DNA from: Variovorax sp. Root473
Lineage (GTDB): Bacteria; Pseudomonadota; Gammaproteobacteria; Burkholderiales; Burkholderiaceae_C
Direction: 5' to 3'
DNA: 64,000 nt
NCBI RefSeq assembly: GCF_001426505.1
Contig: NZ_LMEV01000017.1
Location: forward strand, 291,899-355,898
Part shown: piece after piece, positions 1 through 9,867 of the stretch
Position numbering within the stretch: position 1 is the stretch's first letter
Layout: every line of letters starts with the position of its first letter
Made by a program: the position numbers and the translations under genes
The notes under the pieces: model-generated
Databases searched by the model: none
Seen by the model: the letters and a program-made list of their open reading frames with translations, nothing else
Told to the model about the DNA's origin: nothing

Positions 1-120
1 CGCCGCGCTTCTTCGTCGATGAAGCCAGCCTACCGACCGGCGTGTGCACGCTGTCGCAGCCGATGATGGGCTGCATGGCGGGCGCGCAGCGCTGGGCGCC
101 GCGCGTCCTGAGGGGGCCGC
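1..120. other. Left-edge segment, no assignable gene
   Basis: This stretch lies downstream of the stop codon of the neighbouring minus-strand gene. A minus-strand reading from an ATG at 76 stays open to the window edge (about 25 codons). A plus-strand frame is open from position 3 to about 190. Neither has a recognisable ribosome binding site or a residue pattern I know. It may be the tip of a gene that lies mostly outside the window. Confidence 0.2.
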
Positions 121-522
121 TCAGAGCCAGTTGCCGCTTTGCGGCATCTGGATCTGTTCCGCCGGATCGCTGCTGGTCACGAACGAGCCGATGAGGATGC
201 TCAGCAGCGAGATGAAGATGCTCGCGAACAGGGCGGTCCAGAATCCCGACACCTTGAAACCCTTCACGAGCGCGGCCACCAGCATGATCATCAGCGCGTT
301 GATGACCAGCAGGAACAGGCCGAAGGTCAGCAGCGTCAGCGGCAGCGTGAGCACGATCAGGAGCGGCTTGACGATCGCGTTGGCCAGGCCCAGCAGCAGC
401 GCCGAGATCACCAGCGCCGAGGCGCTGTCGAACTTGAGCCCCTTGAAAAGGTGGCTGGCCACCCACAGCGAGACGCCGGTGATGGCCCAGTGGATGAGGA
501 AGGGGGTGAGGTTGTTCAGCAT
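121..522 (-). CDS. Phage holin family / YvlD-like membrane protein
   Basis: A 133-residue integral membrane protein with about four hydrophobic segments: residues ~8-22, ~32-50, ~55-75 and ~88-112. Size and pattern fit the YvlD/phage-holin-4 family (PF04020), small inner-membrane proteins of unknown role that are mostly unrelated to phage lysis. A longer reading exists upstream, but the added 46 residues are polar and low in family likeness, so I start at the ATG at 522, which opens straight into the first membrane helix. The C-terminus is short and hydrophilic. It stands alone, divergent from the sensor kinase at 708. The family call is by size and topology; function is unknown. Confidence 0.7.
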   Translation of the reverse strand: MLNNLTPFLIHWAITGVSLWVASHLFKGLKFDSASALVISALLLGLANAIVKPLLIVLTLPLTLLTFGLFLLVINALMIMLVAALVKGFKVSGFWTALFASIFISLLSILIGSFVTSSDPAEQIQMPQSGNWL

Positions 523-707
523 GGCGTTCGGTGTGTGGCTTTGGGCCCCATGGTAATGCTGGCCACGGCGCTCGGAAGGGGCGCTGCGCGTGGCGGCATT
601 TCTACGGAAAACGATGCTGAACTGCCCGTTAAGATCGCCTGCTTCCGGCGTCTGCGGCAAGCGCGCCTTCCTTTCCTCCCACCCGAACCAACCGAGGTCG
701 TGTGCCT

Positions 708-2123
<1,416 letters not shown>

Positions 2124-2153
2124 TCGGTGGTTGTTGCAATTGCACCGCCCATG

Positions 2154-2178
2154 AAAAAACCGCGCACGAGGCGCGGTT
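2154..2178 (-). terminator. Intrinsic terminator of the LuxR-type regulator
   Basis: A perfect 8-bp stem, AACCGCGC (2158-2165) with GCGCGGTT (2171-2178), closes a 5-nt loop. Read on the minus strand it is followed by a run of six T, so it should end transcripts of the regulator whose stop is 28 bp away. It also sits just past the convergent kinase gene. Confidence 0.85.
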
Positions 2179-2205
2179 CCTGATCAAGCCAGCAGCTTTG
2201 CGGGA

Positions 2206-2808
2206 TCAGCCCGAGAGCAGCCCATTGGTACGTGCGTAGTGCAGCGCCTGCGTGCGGCTCTTCACGCCCAGACGGCGGAACAGTCGCCACAGGTGCACCT
2301 TCACCGTGTGTTCGCTGATCTCCAGGTCGGTCGCGATGTCGCGGTTGCTCATGCCCTTGTCGAGCATGGCGATCAACTGGGTCTGGCGCTTGGAGAGCTT
2401 GCCGCTGTTGGCGGCGGGCATTTCCTCGGTGTCGTCTTCCGAGCCGGCCATCAGCAGGCCGCGCAGGGCGGCTGCCAGCTCGTTGGAACTGGCCGACTTC
2501 TCGATGTAGGTGTCGGCACCGGCCTCGATGCAGGCGTCTTCCATGTCGGCAGCCGGGGCCGCCGAGTACACGGCGATCGGCACGTTCGGGTAGACCTGCT
2601 TGACCGCGATCACGCCCGAGACGCCATTGGTGTCCGGCAGCTTCAGGTCCAGGCAGAAAAGGGTGGGCGCGCCGCGCTGCTGGACCGAACTGGCGAGCTT
2701 GTCGAGCCGCTCGAGCTCGACGATGTTCTCGGCGGGGCGCAGGCGTCGCAGGACCATCACGATCGCGTCGCGCATCAGGGGGTGGTCGTCGATGACATAA
2801 ATGCTCAT
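2206..2808 (-). CDS. LuxR/NarL-family response regulator
   Basis: A 200-residue two-domain regulator. The receiver domain (residues 1-~118) has the acidic pair Asp7/Asp8 and phospho-acceptor Asp54 (LDLKLPD). The LuxR-type helix-turn-helix covers ~138-195 (KLSKRQTQLI ... SEHTVKVHLWRLFRRLGV). ATG 2808 is preceded by AAGGAAG, a strong ribosome binding site, so the longer upstream reading is rejected. It lies 76 bp after trpS on the same strand and could be partly co-transcribed with it, but it has its own ribosome binding site and a strong terminator. The convergent kinase at 708 is its probable partner. Target genes are not evident. Confidence 0.92.
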   Translation of the reverse strand: MSIYVIDDHPLMRDAIVMVLRRLRPAENIVELERLDKLASSVQQRGAPTLFCLDLKLPDTNGVSGVIAVKQVYPNVPIAVYSAAPAADMEDACIEAGADTYIEKSASSNELAAALRGLLMAGSEDDTEEMPAANSGKLSKRQTQLIAMLDKGMSNRDIATDLEISEHTVKVHLWRLFRRLGVKSRTQALHYARTNGLLSG

Positions 2809-2884
2809 GTTTTCTTCCTTTGTGATCGCACCGTCTTCTCTCTTGTCGCGCCCGCCGGTAGATGGCCCGCGGGTCGTTGCTGGA

Positions 2885-4216
2885 TCAATGTCCCTGGGTG
2901 GTGGACGTTGCCTCCGCCAGTGCCTCCAGCGCCTCGGTGGCGGCGCGAGCCTGTTGCGCGTCGACCGGTTCGAGCTGCGCGGCCAATGCCGTGAGCGCCG
3001 CGCCGCGTTGCGCCTGCAAGTCGGCGATGGTACGGCCCGCTTCCTGCGGCGACGCGAATCCACGGCTTTGCAAAAGGGTTTCGCCGCGCGCATCGAGCAG
3101 CTTGAAATAGAAAAGGCCGTCGGCCTTCTCGCGGTATTGCTTGAAGCTGGGCTTTGCCACCTTGGCGGCCTTGGCGCCGGCACTGTCGCGGCCCGCGGCG
3201 AGGTTGCGCAGGCCGACCGCGTGGCGCAGCGAGGTCATGAAGGGGCGCGACAGCCGGCGCGCCTTCTCGGCGCCCAGCAGCAGGATGCGCTCGATCTCGG
3301 CGGGGTCGTTCATCAGCGCCTCGTAGCGCGCGCGCAGCGGCGCCACTTCGCGGTCGATGCGCTCGAACAGCACCTGCTTGGCGTCGCCCCAGGCGATGCC
3401 GTCGGCGAACGCCTTGCGCAGTGCCTCGGTTTCCTCGGCGCTGGCGAAGGCCTGGTAGATCTGGAACAGGGCCGAGCCCTCGGTGTCCTTGGGCTCGCCG
3501 GGCGCGCGCGAGTCGGTGACGATGCTGGCAATCTGCTTTTGCAGCTGCGCGCGCGGCGCGAACAGCGGGATCGTGTTGTTGTAGCTCTTGCTCATCTTGC
3601 GGCCGTCCAGGCCGGGCAAGGTGGCGACCGCATCGTCGATCTCGGCGTCGGGCAGCGTGAAGTGCTCGCCGTACTGGTGGTTGAAGCGCTGCGCCATGTC
3701 GCGCGCCATCTCGATGTGCTGCACCTGGTCGCGGCCCACGGGCACCTTGTGGGCGTTGAACATGAGGATGTCGGCGCCCATGAGCACCGGGTACATGAAC
3801 AGGCCGGCCGTGACGTCGGCGTCGGGCTCTTCACCCTTGGCGATGTTCTTGTCGAGCTGGGCCTTGTAGGCGTGGGCGCGGTTGAGCACGCCCTTGCCGG
3901 TGACGCAGGTCAGGAACCAGGTGAGCTCGGTGATCTCGGCGATGTCCGACTGGCGATAGAACGTGACGCGTTCGGGGTCGAGCCCGCAGGCCAGCCAGCT
4001 GGCAGCGATCTCGAGCGTGGAGCGCTGGATGAGCGCGGGCTCCTGCACCTTGATGAGCGCGTGGTAGTCGGCCAGGAAGAAGTAGCTCTCGACGCCGGCC
4101 GCGACGCTCTGGCGCACCGAGTGGCGGATGGAGCCGACGTAGTTGCCGAGGTGGGGCGTGCCCGACGGCGTGATGCCGGTCAGGACGCGCAGGGGAGCGG
4201 GGGAAAACGAAGCCAT
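2885..4216 (-). CDS. trpS: Tryptophan--tRNA ligase with C-terminal DUF1508-like extension
   Basis: Charges tRNA-Trp with tryptophan using ATP (class I synthetase, cytoplasm). The HIGH-type signature is at residues 22-25 (HLGN) and KMSKS is at 207-211. Typical bacterial TrpS is ~330-350 residues; this one has 443. The extra part is a short Ala/Lys-rich linker followed at ~367-430 by a stretch (FYFKLLDARGETLLQSRGF) that resembles the YegP/DUF1508 fold, a small module of unknown function. ATG 4216 opens straight into the Rossmann start; the longer upstream reading runs through the preceding gene's 3' end. It is the last gene of a co-directional run and begins 17 bp after the M50 protease stop. 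Confidence 0.95.
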   Translation of the reverse strand: MASFSPAPLRVLTGITPSGTPHLGNYVGSIRHSVRQSVAAGVESYFFLADYHALIKVQEPALIQRSTLEIAASWLACGLDPERVTFYRQSDIAEITELTWFLTCVTGKGVLNRAHAYKAQLDKNIAKGEEPDADVTAGLFMYPVLMGADILMFNAHKVPVGRDQVQHIEMARDMAQRFNHQYGEHFTLPDAEIDDAVATLPGLDGRKMSKSYNNTIPLFAPRAQLQKQIASIVTDSRAPGEPKDTEGSALFQIYQAFASAEETEALRKAFADGIAWGDAKQVLFERIDREVAPLRARYEALMNDPAEIERILLLGAEKARRLSRPFMTSLRHAVGLRNLAAGRDSAGAKAAKVAKPSFKQYREKADGLFYFKLLDARGETLLQSRGFASPQEAGRTIADLQAQRGAALTALAAQLEPVDAQQARAATEALEALAEATSTTQGH

Positions 4217-4233
4217 GGGACGAAAGAGAAGAC

Positions 4234-4905
4234 TTAGAGCAGCATTGCCTTGAGCGGCGTGATGAGAAGGTTGACCACGAAGTAGCCGGCATCCATCAGC
4301 GGGCGCAGCCAGTAGTTGCTGACGATGCCGGCAAGCACCAGCGCCATCACGATGAAGAAACCATAGGGCTCGATGCGCGCCAGGAAGTTTTGCGCCGGGC
4401 CGCTGGGCAGCAGGCCGGCGAGCACGCGGCCGCCGTCGAGCGGGGGCAGTGGGAACAGGTTGAAGGCCCACATGACGAGGTTGACCAGCACGCCGCCCTG
4501 CGCCATCTTGATGAAAAAGGTTTCACTGACGCCGGCCGCGACGATCACGATCAGCAGCACGGCCCACAGGATGGCCTGGATGAAATTCGACGCCGGGCCC
4601 GCGAGCGCAACCCACACCATGTCGCGCTTGGGGTGGCGCAGGCGATTGAAGTTGACCGGCACCGGCTTGGCGTAGCCGAACAGGAAGGCGCCCGAGGTCG
4701 CGAAGTACAGCATCAGCGGCATCAGGATGGTCCCGATGGGGTCGATGTGCTTCATGGGATTGAGCGTCACGCGGCCCATCACGGCGGCGGTGTTGTCCCC
4801 GAAGTGGCGCGCCACGTAGCCGTGCGCCGCTTCGTGCACGGTGATCGCGAAGATCACCGGCAGTGCGTAAATCAGGACCGTCTGTATCAGATTGGAAATA
4901 TCCAC
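4234..4905 (-). CDS. Site-2 protease family (M50) zinc metalloprotease
   Basis: A 223-residue polytopic membrane protein of the compact M50 class, smaller than RseP and without a PDZ domain. The zinc-binding HEAAH is at residues 24-28 in the first membrane helix. The third-ligand motif, FPLPPLDGGR, lies near 155-165. Such proteins cleave substrates within the membrane; the substrates of this short subgroup are mostly unknown. The gene lies between yciO and trpS, 17 bp upstream of the latter, so the two are very likely co-transcribed. Confident on family, not on substrate. Confidence 0.9.
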   Translation of the reverse strand: MDISNLIQTVLIYALPVIFAITVHEAAHGYVARHFGDNTAAVMGRVTLNPMKHIDPIGTILMPLMLYFATSGAFLFGYAKPVPVNFNRLRHPKRDMVWVALAGPASNFIQAILWAVLLIVIVAAGVSETFFIKMAQGGVLVNLVMWAFNLFPLPPLDGGRVLAGLLPSGPAQNFLARIEPYGFFIVMALVLAGIVSNYWLRPLMDAGYFVVNLLITPLKAMLL

Positions 4906-4948
4906 TGCGCGATTGTGTCAGAGAGGAATGGGGCGGCTGAGCCGTTTG

Positions 4949-5584
4949 TCAGAGGCCAAGCACCGCGAGTGCACCCCGGCCCTGGCGCACCACGACCGGG
5001 TCGTCGCCCGTGCCCATCGGCGTGAGGTCGACCACGGTGGTCGGCTGCGAAGGGCAGGCACCGGCATCGATGACGGCACTGATCTGCTTCTCGAAGCGGT
5101 CGCGGATTTCCTGCGCGTCGTTCAGCGCCTCGGTCTCGCCGGGCGCGATGAGGGTGGTGGCCAGCAGCGGTGCGCCGTGCAGCGCCAGCAGCGCCAGCAG
5201 CGCGTTGTGGTCGGGCACGCGCAGGCCGATGGTCTTGCGCTGCGGATGGCTCACGCGGCGCGGCACTTCCTTGGTGGCTTCGAGCAGGAAGGTGTAGGGC
5301 CCGGGCGTGGCGGCCTTCAGCAGGCGGTACTGCTTGTTGTCGACGCGTGCGTAGTTGGCCAGCTCGCTCAGGTCACGGCACAGCAGCGTGAGGTGGTGCT
5401 TGTCGTCGACCTGGCGGATGCGGCGCAGCTGGTCGACCGCGTCCTTGTCGTCCAGGTGGCAGGCCAGCGCGTAGCTGGAGTCGGTGGGCACCGCCACGAT
5501 CTCGCCGCGGCCGAGCAGCGCAACGGCCTGCTTCAAGAGGCGCTGCTGGGGGTTCTCGGGGTGGACTTCGAAGTACTGGGCCAT
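4949..5584 (-). CDS. yciO: YciO, Sua5/YciO/YrdC-family protein
   Basis: A 211-residue protein of the YrdC fold. The N-terminus (FEVHPENPQQR) and the stretch KEVPRRVSHPQRKTIGLRVP closely match the YciO branch rather than YrdC or Sua5. That branch shares the nucleotide/tRNA-binding fold of threonylcarbamoyl-AMP synthases, but its physiological role is less settled. ATG 5584 gives the normal family length; an upstream reading adds 53 Arg-rich residues and is rejected. In E. coli yciO lies beside rnm/yciV, and here the rnm-like gene is two genes upstream on the same strand, so the neighbourhood is partly conserved. Confidence 0.88.
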   Translation of the reverse strand: MAQYFEVHPENPQQRLLKQAVALLGRGEIVAVPTDSSYALACHLDDKDAVDQLRRIRQVDDKHHLTLLCRDLSELANYARVDNKQYRLLKAATPGPYTFLLEATKEVPRRVSHPQRKTIGLRVPDHNALLALLALHGAPLLATTLIAPGETEALNDAQEIRDRFEKQISAVIDAGACPSQPTTVVDLTPMGTGDDPVVVRQGRGALAVLGL

Positions 5585-5714
5585 GATTACCTGGAGAAAG
5601 GGTTGAACATACACGGCCTCGATACGGTCGAGAACCGAGCGCCGCCGGGCCGCCCCAAGGCGCGAGCGGCCCCCGCGGGGGGCAGCGAGGACACGAAGTG
5701 CCGAGCGTGGGGGC

Positions 5715-6692
5715 TCATGACTCCGCAGGCTCGATCGGCACACGCCGCTCGCGCACGGTGAGCCACGCGCCGGCGGCGCCGCACACGGCGATCATCGCCA
5801 TGCCGATCAGCGAGAAGCGGTCGGGCACGTGGGAAAAGATGAGCCAGCCGCCCAGCATCGCAAAGGCGATCTGCGCGTACAGGTACGGGGTGAGGGTGGA
5901 CGCAGGCGCGCGCTGGTAGGCCAGGATCAGCATGAAGTGGCCCACCGTGCCCATGAAACCCATGAGGCACAGCAGCGCCCACCATTCCCACGAGGGCAGG
6001 GCGGTCCAGGCGAAAGGCACGGCCACAGAGGCCAGCAGCGTGCCGACCCATCCCGTGTAGAAGTGCATGGTCAGCGGGTTCTCGGTCTGCGCGAGCTTGC
6101 TGGTGAGCACCTGGAACCAGGCGTTGGTCAGCACCAGCCCCAGCGGCAGCAGCACGGCCCAGCTGAAGCTGCCGCCGCCCGGGCGCAGGATGACCAGCGT
6201 GCCGATGAAGCCGCCGGCCACCAGCGTCCAGCGCAGCGGCGACACCTGCTCCTTGAGCGTGGTGGCGGCCAGCAGCGTGATCACCAGGGGCGCGATCAGC
6301 ACGATCGACGTGAACTCGGCCAGCGGCATGTAGCGCAGGCTCAGGAAGGCAAAGAGGCTCGAACCCAGCAGCAGCGCCCCGCGCAGCGCCTGGTAGCGCG
6401 GGTGCTGCGTGCGCAGCAGGGCCGTGCCGCGCAGCGGTAGCAGCACCAGCGTGGTGGCGACTGCCTGGAAGGCGTAGCGGAACCACACGCCCATGAGCAC
6501 GGGCACGGCGAGCGTGGAGTACTTGGTGGCGGTGTCGAGCGTGGCGAAGCAGGCCACCGCCAGGATGACCAGGCCGATGCCCGCGAGGATGCGTTCGGAT
6601 TCGGTGCGGCGGCTGGCTTGCGCTGCGGCGCGTGCCTGGGCCAGCGCGGCGCTGGCCGCGTTGTCGGTGCCGGGCCCGGGGCTCTGGCTCAC
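5715..6692 (-). CDS. DMT-family transporter (two EamA domains)
   Basis: About 325 residues with a Gln/Ala-rich cytoplasmic head followed by ten hydrophobic segments arranged as two EamA repeats (residues ~35-165 and ~185-310). This is the usual form of a drug/metabolite exporter in the inner membrane; the substrate cannot be told. I choose the GTG at 6692 because it overlaps the stop of the upstream PHP gene as GTGA, a common sign of translational coupling. An in-frame GTG at 6722 would add ten residues and a 34-bp overlap; neither start has a strong ribosome binding site. Confidence 0.88.
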   Translation of the reverse strand: MSQSPGPGTDNAASAALAQARAAAQASRRTESERILAGIGLVILAVACFATLDTATKYSTLAVPVLMGVWFRYAFQAVATTLVLLPLRGTALLRTQHPRYQALRGALLLGSSLFAFLSLRYMPLAEFTSIVLIAPLVITLLAATTLKEQVSPLRWTLVAGGFIGTLVILRPGGGSFSWAVLLPLGLVLTNAWFQVLTSKLAQTENPLTMHFYTGWVGTLLASVAVPFAWTALPSWEWWALLCLMGFMGTVGHFMLILAYQRAPASTLTPYLYAQIAFAMLGGWLIFSHVPDRFSLIGMAMIAVCGAAGAWLTVRERRVPIEPAES

Positions 6693-7546
6693 TGCTGGAT
6701 GCGGTGGCCGAGCAGTTCCCACACCGGCGTGAGGGCGCCGGGCAACGGTGGCAGCTTGCCGAGATCGCAGTGGCTCTCGTCGGGGCTGTGGAAATCGCTG
6801 CCGCGCGAGGCGGCGAAATCGAACTCGAGCGCCTTGTCGGCGTACTCGACGAACTCGGCCGGTGTGTGGCTGCCCGTGACGACCTCGATCGCCTGGCCGC
6901 CGTGCGCCTTGAATTCGAGGAACAGCGCGTACTCCTCGTTGGCCGTGAACTTGTAGCGGCCCGGGTGCGCGATCACGGCCATGCCCTTGGCGGCGGTGAT
7001 CCAGTGCACGGCGTCCTTCAGCGAGGCCCAGCGGTGCGGCACGTAGCCCGGCTTGCCTTCGGTGAGGAACTTGCGGAACACCTCGGGGGTGTCGCGGCAG
7101 TGGCCCTGCTCGACCAGGAAGCGCGCAAAGTGCGTGCGCGAAATCAGTTCGGGGTTGCCGACGAACTTGAGCGCGCCTTCGTAGGCGCCGTGGATGCCGA
7201 CCTTGGCCAGCCCCTCGGACATTTCCTGCGCGCGCTTGCCGCGGCCGCCGCGCGTGTCGTACAGGCCTTGCGTCATGGCAGCGTCGTCGGGGTCGAAACC
7301 CAGGCCGACGATGTGCACGGTCTCGTTCGCGAAGGTCACCGAGATCTCGGTGCCGGTGAGGTAGCGCATGCCGTTCTGGCGTGCGGCCGCAGCGGCGCGG
7401 TGCTGGCCGCCGACCTCGTCGTGGTCGGTGAGGGCCCAGAGCTCGACCCCGTTGGCGGCGGCGCGGGCGGCCAGTTCTTCGGGCGTCAATGTGCCGTCGG
7501 AGACCACGGAGTGGCAGTGAAGATCGGCATTGAGAATGGAGGACAC
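6689..7546 (-). CDS. rnm: PHP-domain phosphatase/5'-3' exonuclease, Rnm (YciV) type
   Basis: A 285-residue PHP-fold metalloenzyme. Metal-binding motifs are in the family order: DLHCHS (8-13), TDHDEV (~40), GTEIS (~65), AHPG (~195) and GSDFHSP near the C-terminus. Related enzymes remove the 3'-phosphate of nucleoside 3',5'-bisphosphates and trim RNA 5' ends (E. coli Rnm). Start is GTG 7546, directly before the first metal motif. It heads a minus-strand run with the DMT transporter (4-bp overlap), yciO, M50 protease and trpS. Confidence 0.88.
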   Translation of the reverse strand: MSSILNADLHCHSVVSDGTLTPEELAARAAANGVELWALTDHDEVGGQHRAAAAARQNGMRYLTGTEISVTFANETVHIVGLGFDPDDAAMTQGLYDTRGGRGKRAQEMSEGLAKVGIHGAYEGALKFVGNPELISRTHFARFLVEQGHCRDTPEVFRKFLTEGKPGYVPHRWASLKDAVHWITAAKGMAVIAHPGRYKFTANEEYALFLEFKAHGGQAIEVVTGSHTPAEFVEYADKALEFDFAASRGSDFHSPDESHCDLGKLPPLPGALTPVWELLGHRIQQ

Positions 7547-7652
7547 CCCGCCATTCTAGGGGGTCTGGAATATTGACGCGGGCGCATGGATGCTGTCGAA
7601 GATGCTACTAAATAAATAGCATTAATGCGCCGGTGCATGCGGGGCGCGTGGC
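7547..7652. repeat. AT-rich intergenic inverted repeat
   Basis: This short gap is visibly richer in A and T than its surroundings. It holds a 6-bp inverted repeat, ATGCTA (7602-7607) and TAGCAT (7617-7622), around a 9-nt AT loop. It lies between two minus-strand genes. It could be a weak terminator of the CorA-type gene or a degenerate intergenic repeat of the kind common in this bacterial family; the sequence alone does not decide. Confidence 0.45.
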
Positions 7653-8687
7653 TCAGCGCTTCTTGCGGAAAGCCGTCCATGCGGCCACCGCGGTGAACGT
7701 GGCCACGATCGCCACCACGATCCAGAACCCGTGCTTGTGCTCCGCCAGCGGAATGCCGCCCACGTTCATGCCGAACAGGCCGGCCAGGATGTTGATCGGC
7801 AGCGCCAGCACCGTGACCACCGTCAGCACGAACAGGCTGCGGTTGTTGTCCTCGTTGACGTTGGCGGCGATTTCTTCCTGCAGCAGCTTGATGCGCTCCT
7901 GCAGCGCCTGCATGTCGCGCAGCACCACCGAGAACTCCTCGGTCGAGCCGCGCAGCTCCTGCACGTCGGGCTCGGCCATCCACGCTGGCGGGCCCTGCAG
8001 CAGGCGGAACAGCGCGGCCGGCTCGGGCGCCAGCAGCCGCTGCAGCCGCACCAGCAGCCGGCGCAGCACACCCAGCCGCGCGCGCTTGTGGTCCAGGCGG
8101 CCAGCCAGCAGTTCGTCCTCGATGCGGTCGATGCGCGAGGTGACGCCGCGCACGATCTTCACCAGCACGTCGGCCTGCGCGCGCAGCAGGTGCTCCAGCA
8201 GCTCGGTGCTGGAGCGCGGCGCCTCGCCCGCCTTCACGGCCGTGCGCAGCGCATCGACCGAGCGCAGCGGCTTGGTGCGCGCCGTGACCACGAGGCGCGG
8301 GCCCACGCTGATCCACAGCGTGGAGATGTCCGAGGGCTCGAAGCTGAACTCGAAGTGCACGTCGTTGATGACTGCGATCAGCGAATCGTCGGCGCGCTCG
8401 ATGCGCGTGGAGGGCAGGCCTTCGTGCAGCGTCTCGTAGAAGGTGTCCGACAGCGCCGCGTGCCGCACGAGCCAGCGTTCGGCATGCGCATGGCTCAGGT
8501 TGAAATGCAGCCACACGTAGGCGCCGCTGTTGCCAGGTCTGCCCGCATCTGCCAGCCACGAGGCGGCCTGCGCCGAATCGATCGCCCGCGCGGGCTCCGG
8601 CGCCGCGGCGTCGAACAGATAGCCGCAGATCAGCCCGGCTTCGTCGCCACCATAGGACTGCGCGGCGAGGTCATGAAATACCGACAA
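7653..8687 (-). CDS. CorA/ZntB-family divalent metal ion transporter
   Basis: A 344-residue CorA-fold channel subunit. A long soluble N-terminal alpha/beta domain and coiled-coil helices (~1-285) precede two C-terminal membrane helices (~290-310 and ~320-340). The signature GMN lies between them (LFGMNVGG), followed by a short basic tail RKKR. The sequence between GMN and the second helix, IPLAEHKHGF, is more ZntB-like than CorA-like, so zinc transport is possible. Start is TTG 8687, with no clear ribosome binding site. It is divergent from ppk2 across about 190 bp. The transported ion is inference. Confidence 0.88.
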   Translation of the reverse strand: MSVFHDLAAQSYGGDEAGLICGYLFDAAAPEPARAIDSAQAASWLADAGRPGNSGAYVWLHFNLSHAHAERWLVRHAALSDTFYETLHEGLPSTRIERADDSLIAVINDVHFEFSFEPSDISTLWISVGPRLVVTARTKPLRSVDALRTAVKAGEAPRSSTELLEHLLRAQADVLVKIVRGVTSRIDRIEDELLAGRLDHKRARLGVLRRLLVRLQRLLAPEPAALFRLLQGPPAWMAEPDVQELRGSTEEFSVVLRDMQALQERIKLLQEEIAANVNEDNNRSLFVLTVVTVLALPINILAGLFGMNVGGIPLAEHKHGFWIVVAIVATFTAVAAWTAFRKKR

Positions 8688-8881
8688 GGTGCGTGGTCAG
8701 AAAGGACGTGTGAACAGGCGGCCGCCCGGTCGGCGGGCTGCCAGCGTGCCCCGGATGGTGTTCGCGCCATGTGACAACGGCGTGTCGGCTGACAGAAATC
8801 AGCCGCAAAACCGTCACGCCGCCGTCATGCAGCGGGTGCAGCATGCTTTTTGTCTACCCGCCACTCTTGCCCCTTTTCATC

Positions 8882-9808
8882 ATGCTGACGAGCGCACTTC
8901 CCGACCACGAAGACCTGATGCAACGCATCGCCCGCGACCTGATCGACAGCTACGACGAAGAGCTCGAGCTGGAAATCGAAGATCGCAACCTCGACGGACT
9001 CGACCCCGCCGCGGCGGCCTCATCCGTCTCCGACAAGGCGGCGCGCCAGGCGTACTTCAAGGAACTCTTTCGCCTGCAGGGCGAGTTGGTCAAGCTGCAG
9101 GACTGGGTGCAGCACAGCAAGCAGAAGGTGGTCATTCTTTTCGAAGGCCGCGACGCGGCGGGCAAGGGCGGTGTCATCAAGCGCATCACCCAGCGCCTGA
9201 ATCCGCGCGTGGCCCGCGTGGCCGCGCTGCCCGCGCCCAACGACCGCGAACGCACGCAGTGGTACTTCCAGCGCTACGTGGCACACCTGCCGGCCGCCGG
9301 CGAGATCGTGCTGTTCGATCGCAGCTGGTACAACCGCGCCGGCGTCGAGCGCGTGATGGGCTTTTGCAGCGACGACGAGTACGAGGAGTTCTTCCGCACC
9401 GTGCCCGAGTTCGAGAAGATGCTCGTGCGCTCGGGCATCAAGGTCATCAAGTACTGGTTCTCCATCACCGACGACGAGCAGCACATGCGCTTCCTGGGCC
9501 GCATCCACGACCCGCTCAAGCAGTGGAAGCTCAGCCCCATGGACCTCGAGAGCCGCCGCCGCTGGGAGGAATACACCAAGGCGAAAGAGATCATGCTGGA
9601 GCGCACCCACATCCCCGAGGCGCCGTGGTGGGTGGTGCAGGCCGTCGACAAGAAGAAGGCGCGCCTGAACTGCATCAGCCACCTGCTGGGCCAGCTGCCC
9701 TACCAGGAAGTGGCGCATCCGCCGGTCGAGCTGCCGGCGCGCGAGCGGCACGACGACTACCTGCGCCAGCCCGTGCCCGCCGACATGATCGTTCCGGAGA
9801 TCTACTGA
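8882..9808 (+). CDS. ppk2: Polyphosphate kinase 2 (PPK2)
   Basis: Transfers phosphate between polyphosphate and nucleotides, typically making NTP or NDP from polyphosphate. The 308-residue protein has the PPK2 core: Walker A FEGRDAAGKGG (~87-97), the lid arginine region near ~120 and Walker B VLFDRSWYNRAGVE (~142-155). Conserved tail segments such as WEEYTKAKE and APWW follow. Length fits a single-domain class I enzyme. ATG 8882 is preferred because upstream ATGs at 8843 and 8771 add residues that do not look like the family, though the acidic N-terminal region is variable. It stands alone on the plus strand and is followed 59 bp later by the esterase gene. Confidence 0.93.
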   Translation: MLTSALPDHEDLMQRIARDLIDSYDEELELEIEDRNLDGLDPAAAASSVSDKAARQAYFKELFRLQGELVKLQDWVQHSKQKVVILFEGRDAAGKGGVIKRITQRLNPRVARVAALPAPNDRERTQWYFQRYVAHLPAAGEIVLFDRSWYNRAGVERVMGFCSDDEYEEFFRTVPEFEKMLVRSGIKVIKYWFSITDDEQHMRFLGRIHDPLKQWKLSPMDLESRRRWEEYTKAKEIMLERTHIPEAPWWVVQAVDKKKARLNCISHLLGQLPYQEVAHPPVELPARERHDDYLRQPVPADMIVPEIY

Positions 9809-9867
9809 GGGTTCAGCGGCCGCTTGAGTCAGTTGGCCGCCCGGCGCTTTTGCCTGCACACTGCGCC

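Noticed and set aside
121..522. Prophage remnant suggested by the holin-like protein
   Set aside because: YvlD/holin-4-2 proteins are chromosomal membrane proteins; no other phage gene is nearby.
2809..3183. N-terminal extension of the LuxR-type regulator
   Set aside because: The extension runs antisense-like through trpS in another frame, whereas ATG 2808 has AAGGAAG and begins a standard receiver domain.
8689..9867. Open frame that would extend the esterase by about 390 residues at its N-terminus
   Set aside because: It overlaps ppk2 completely in another frame; the extra residues are Arg/Pro/His-rich and unlike any esterase.
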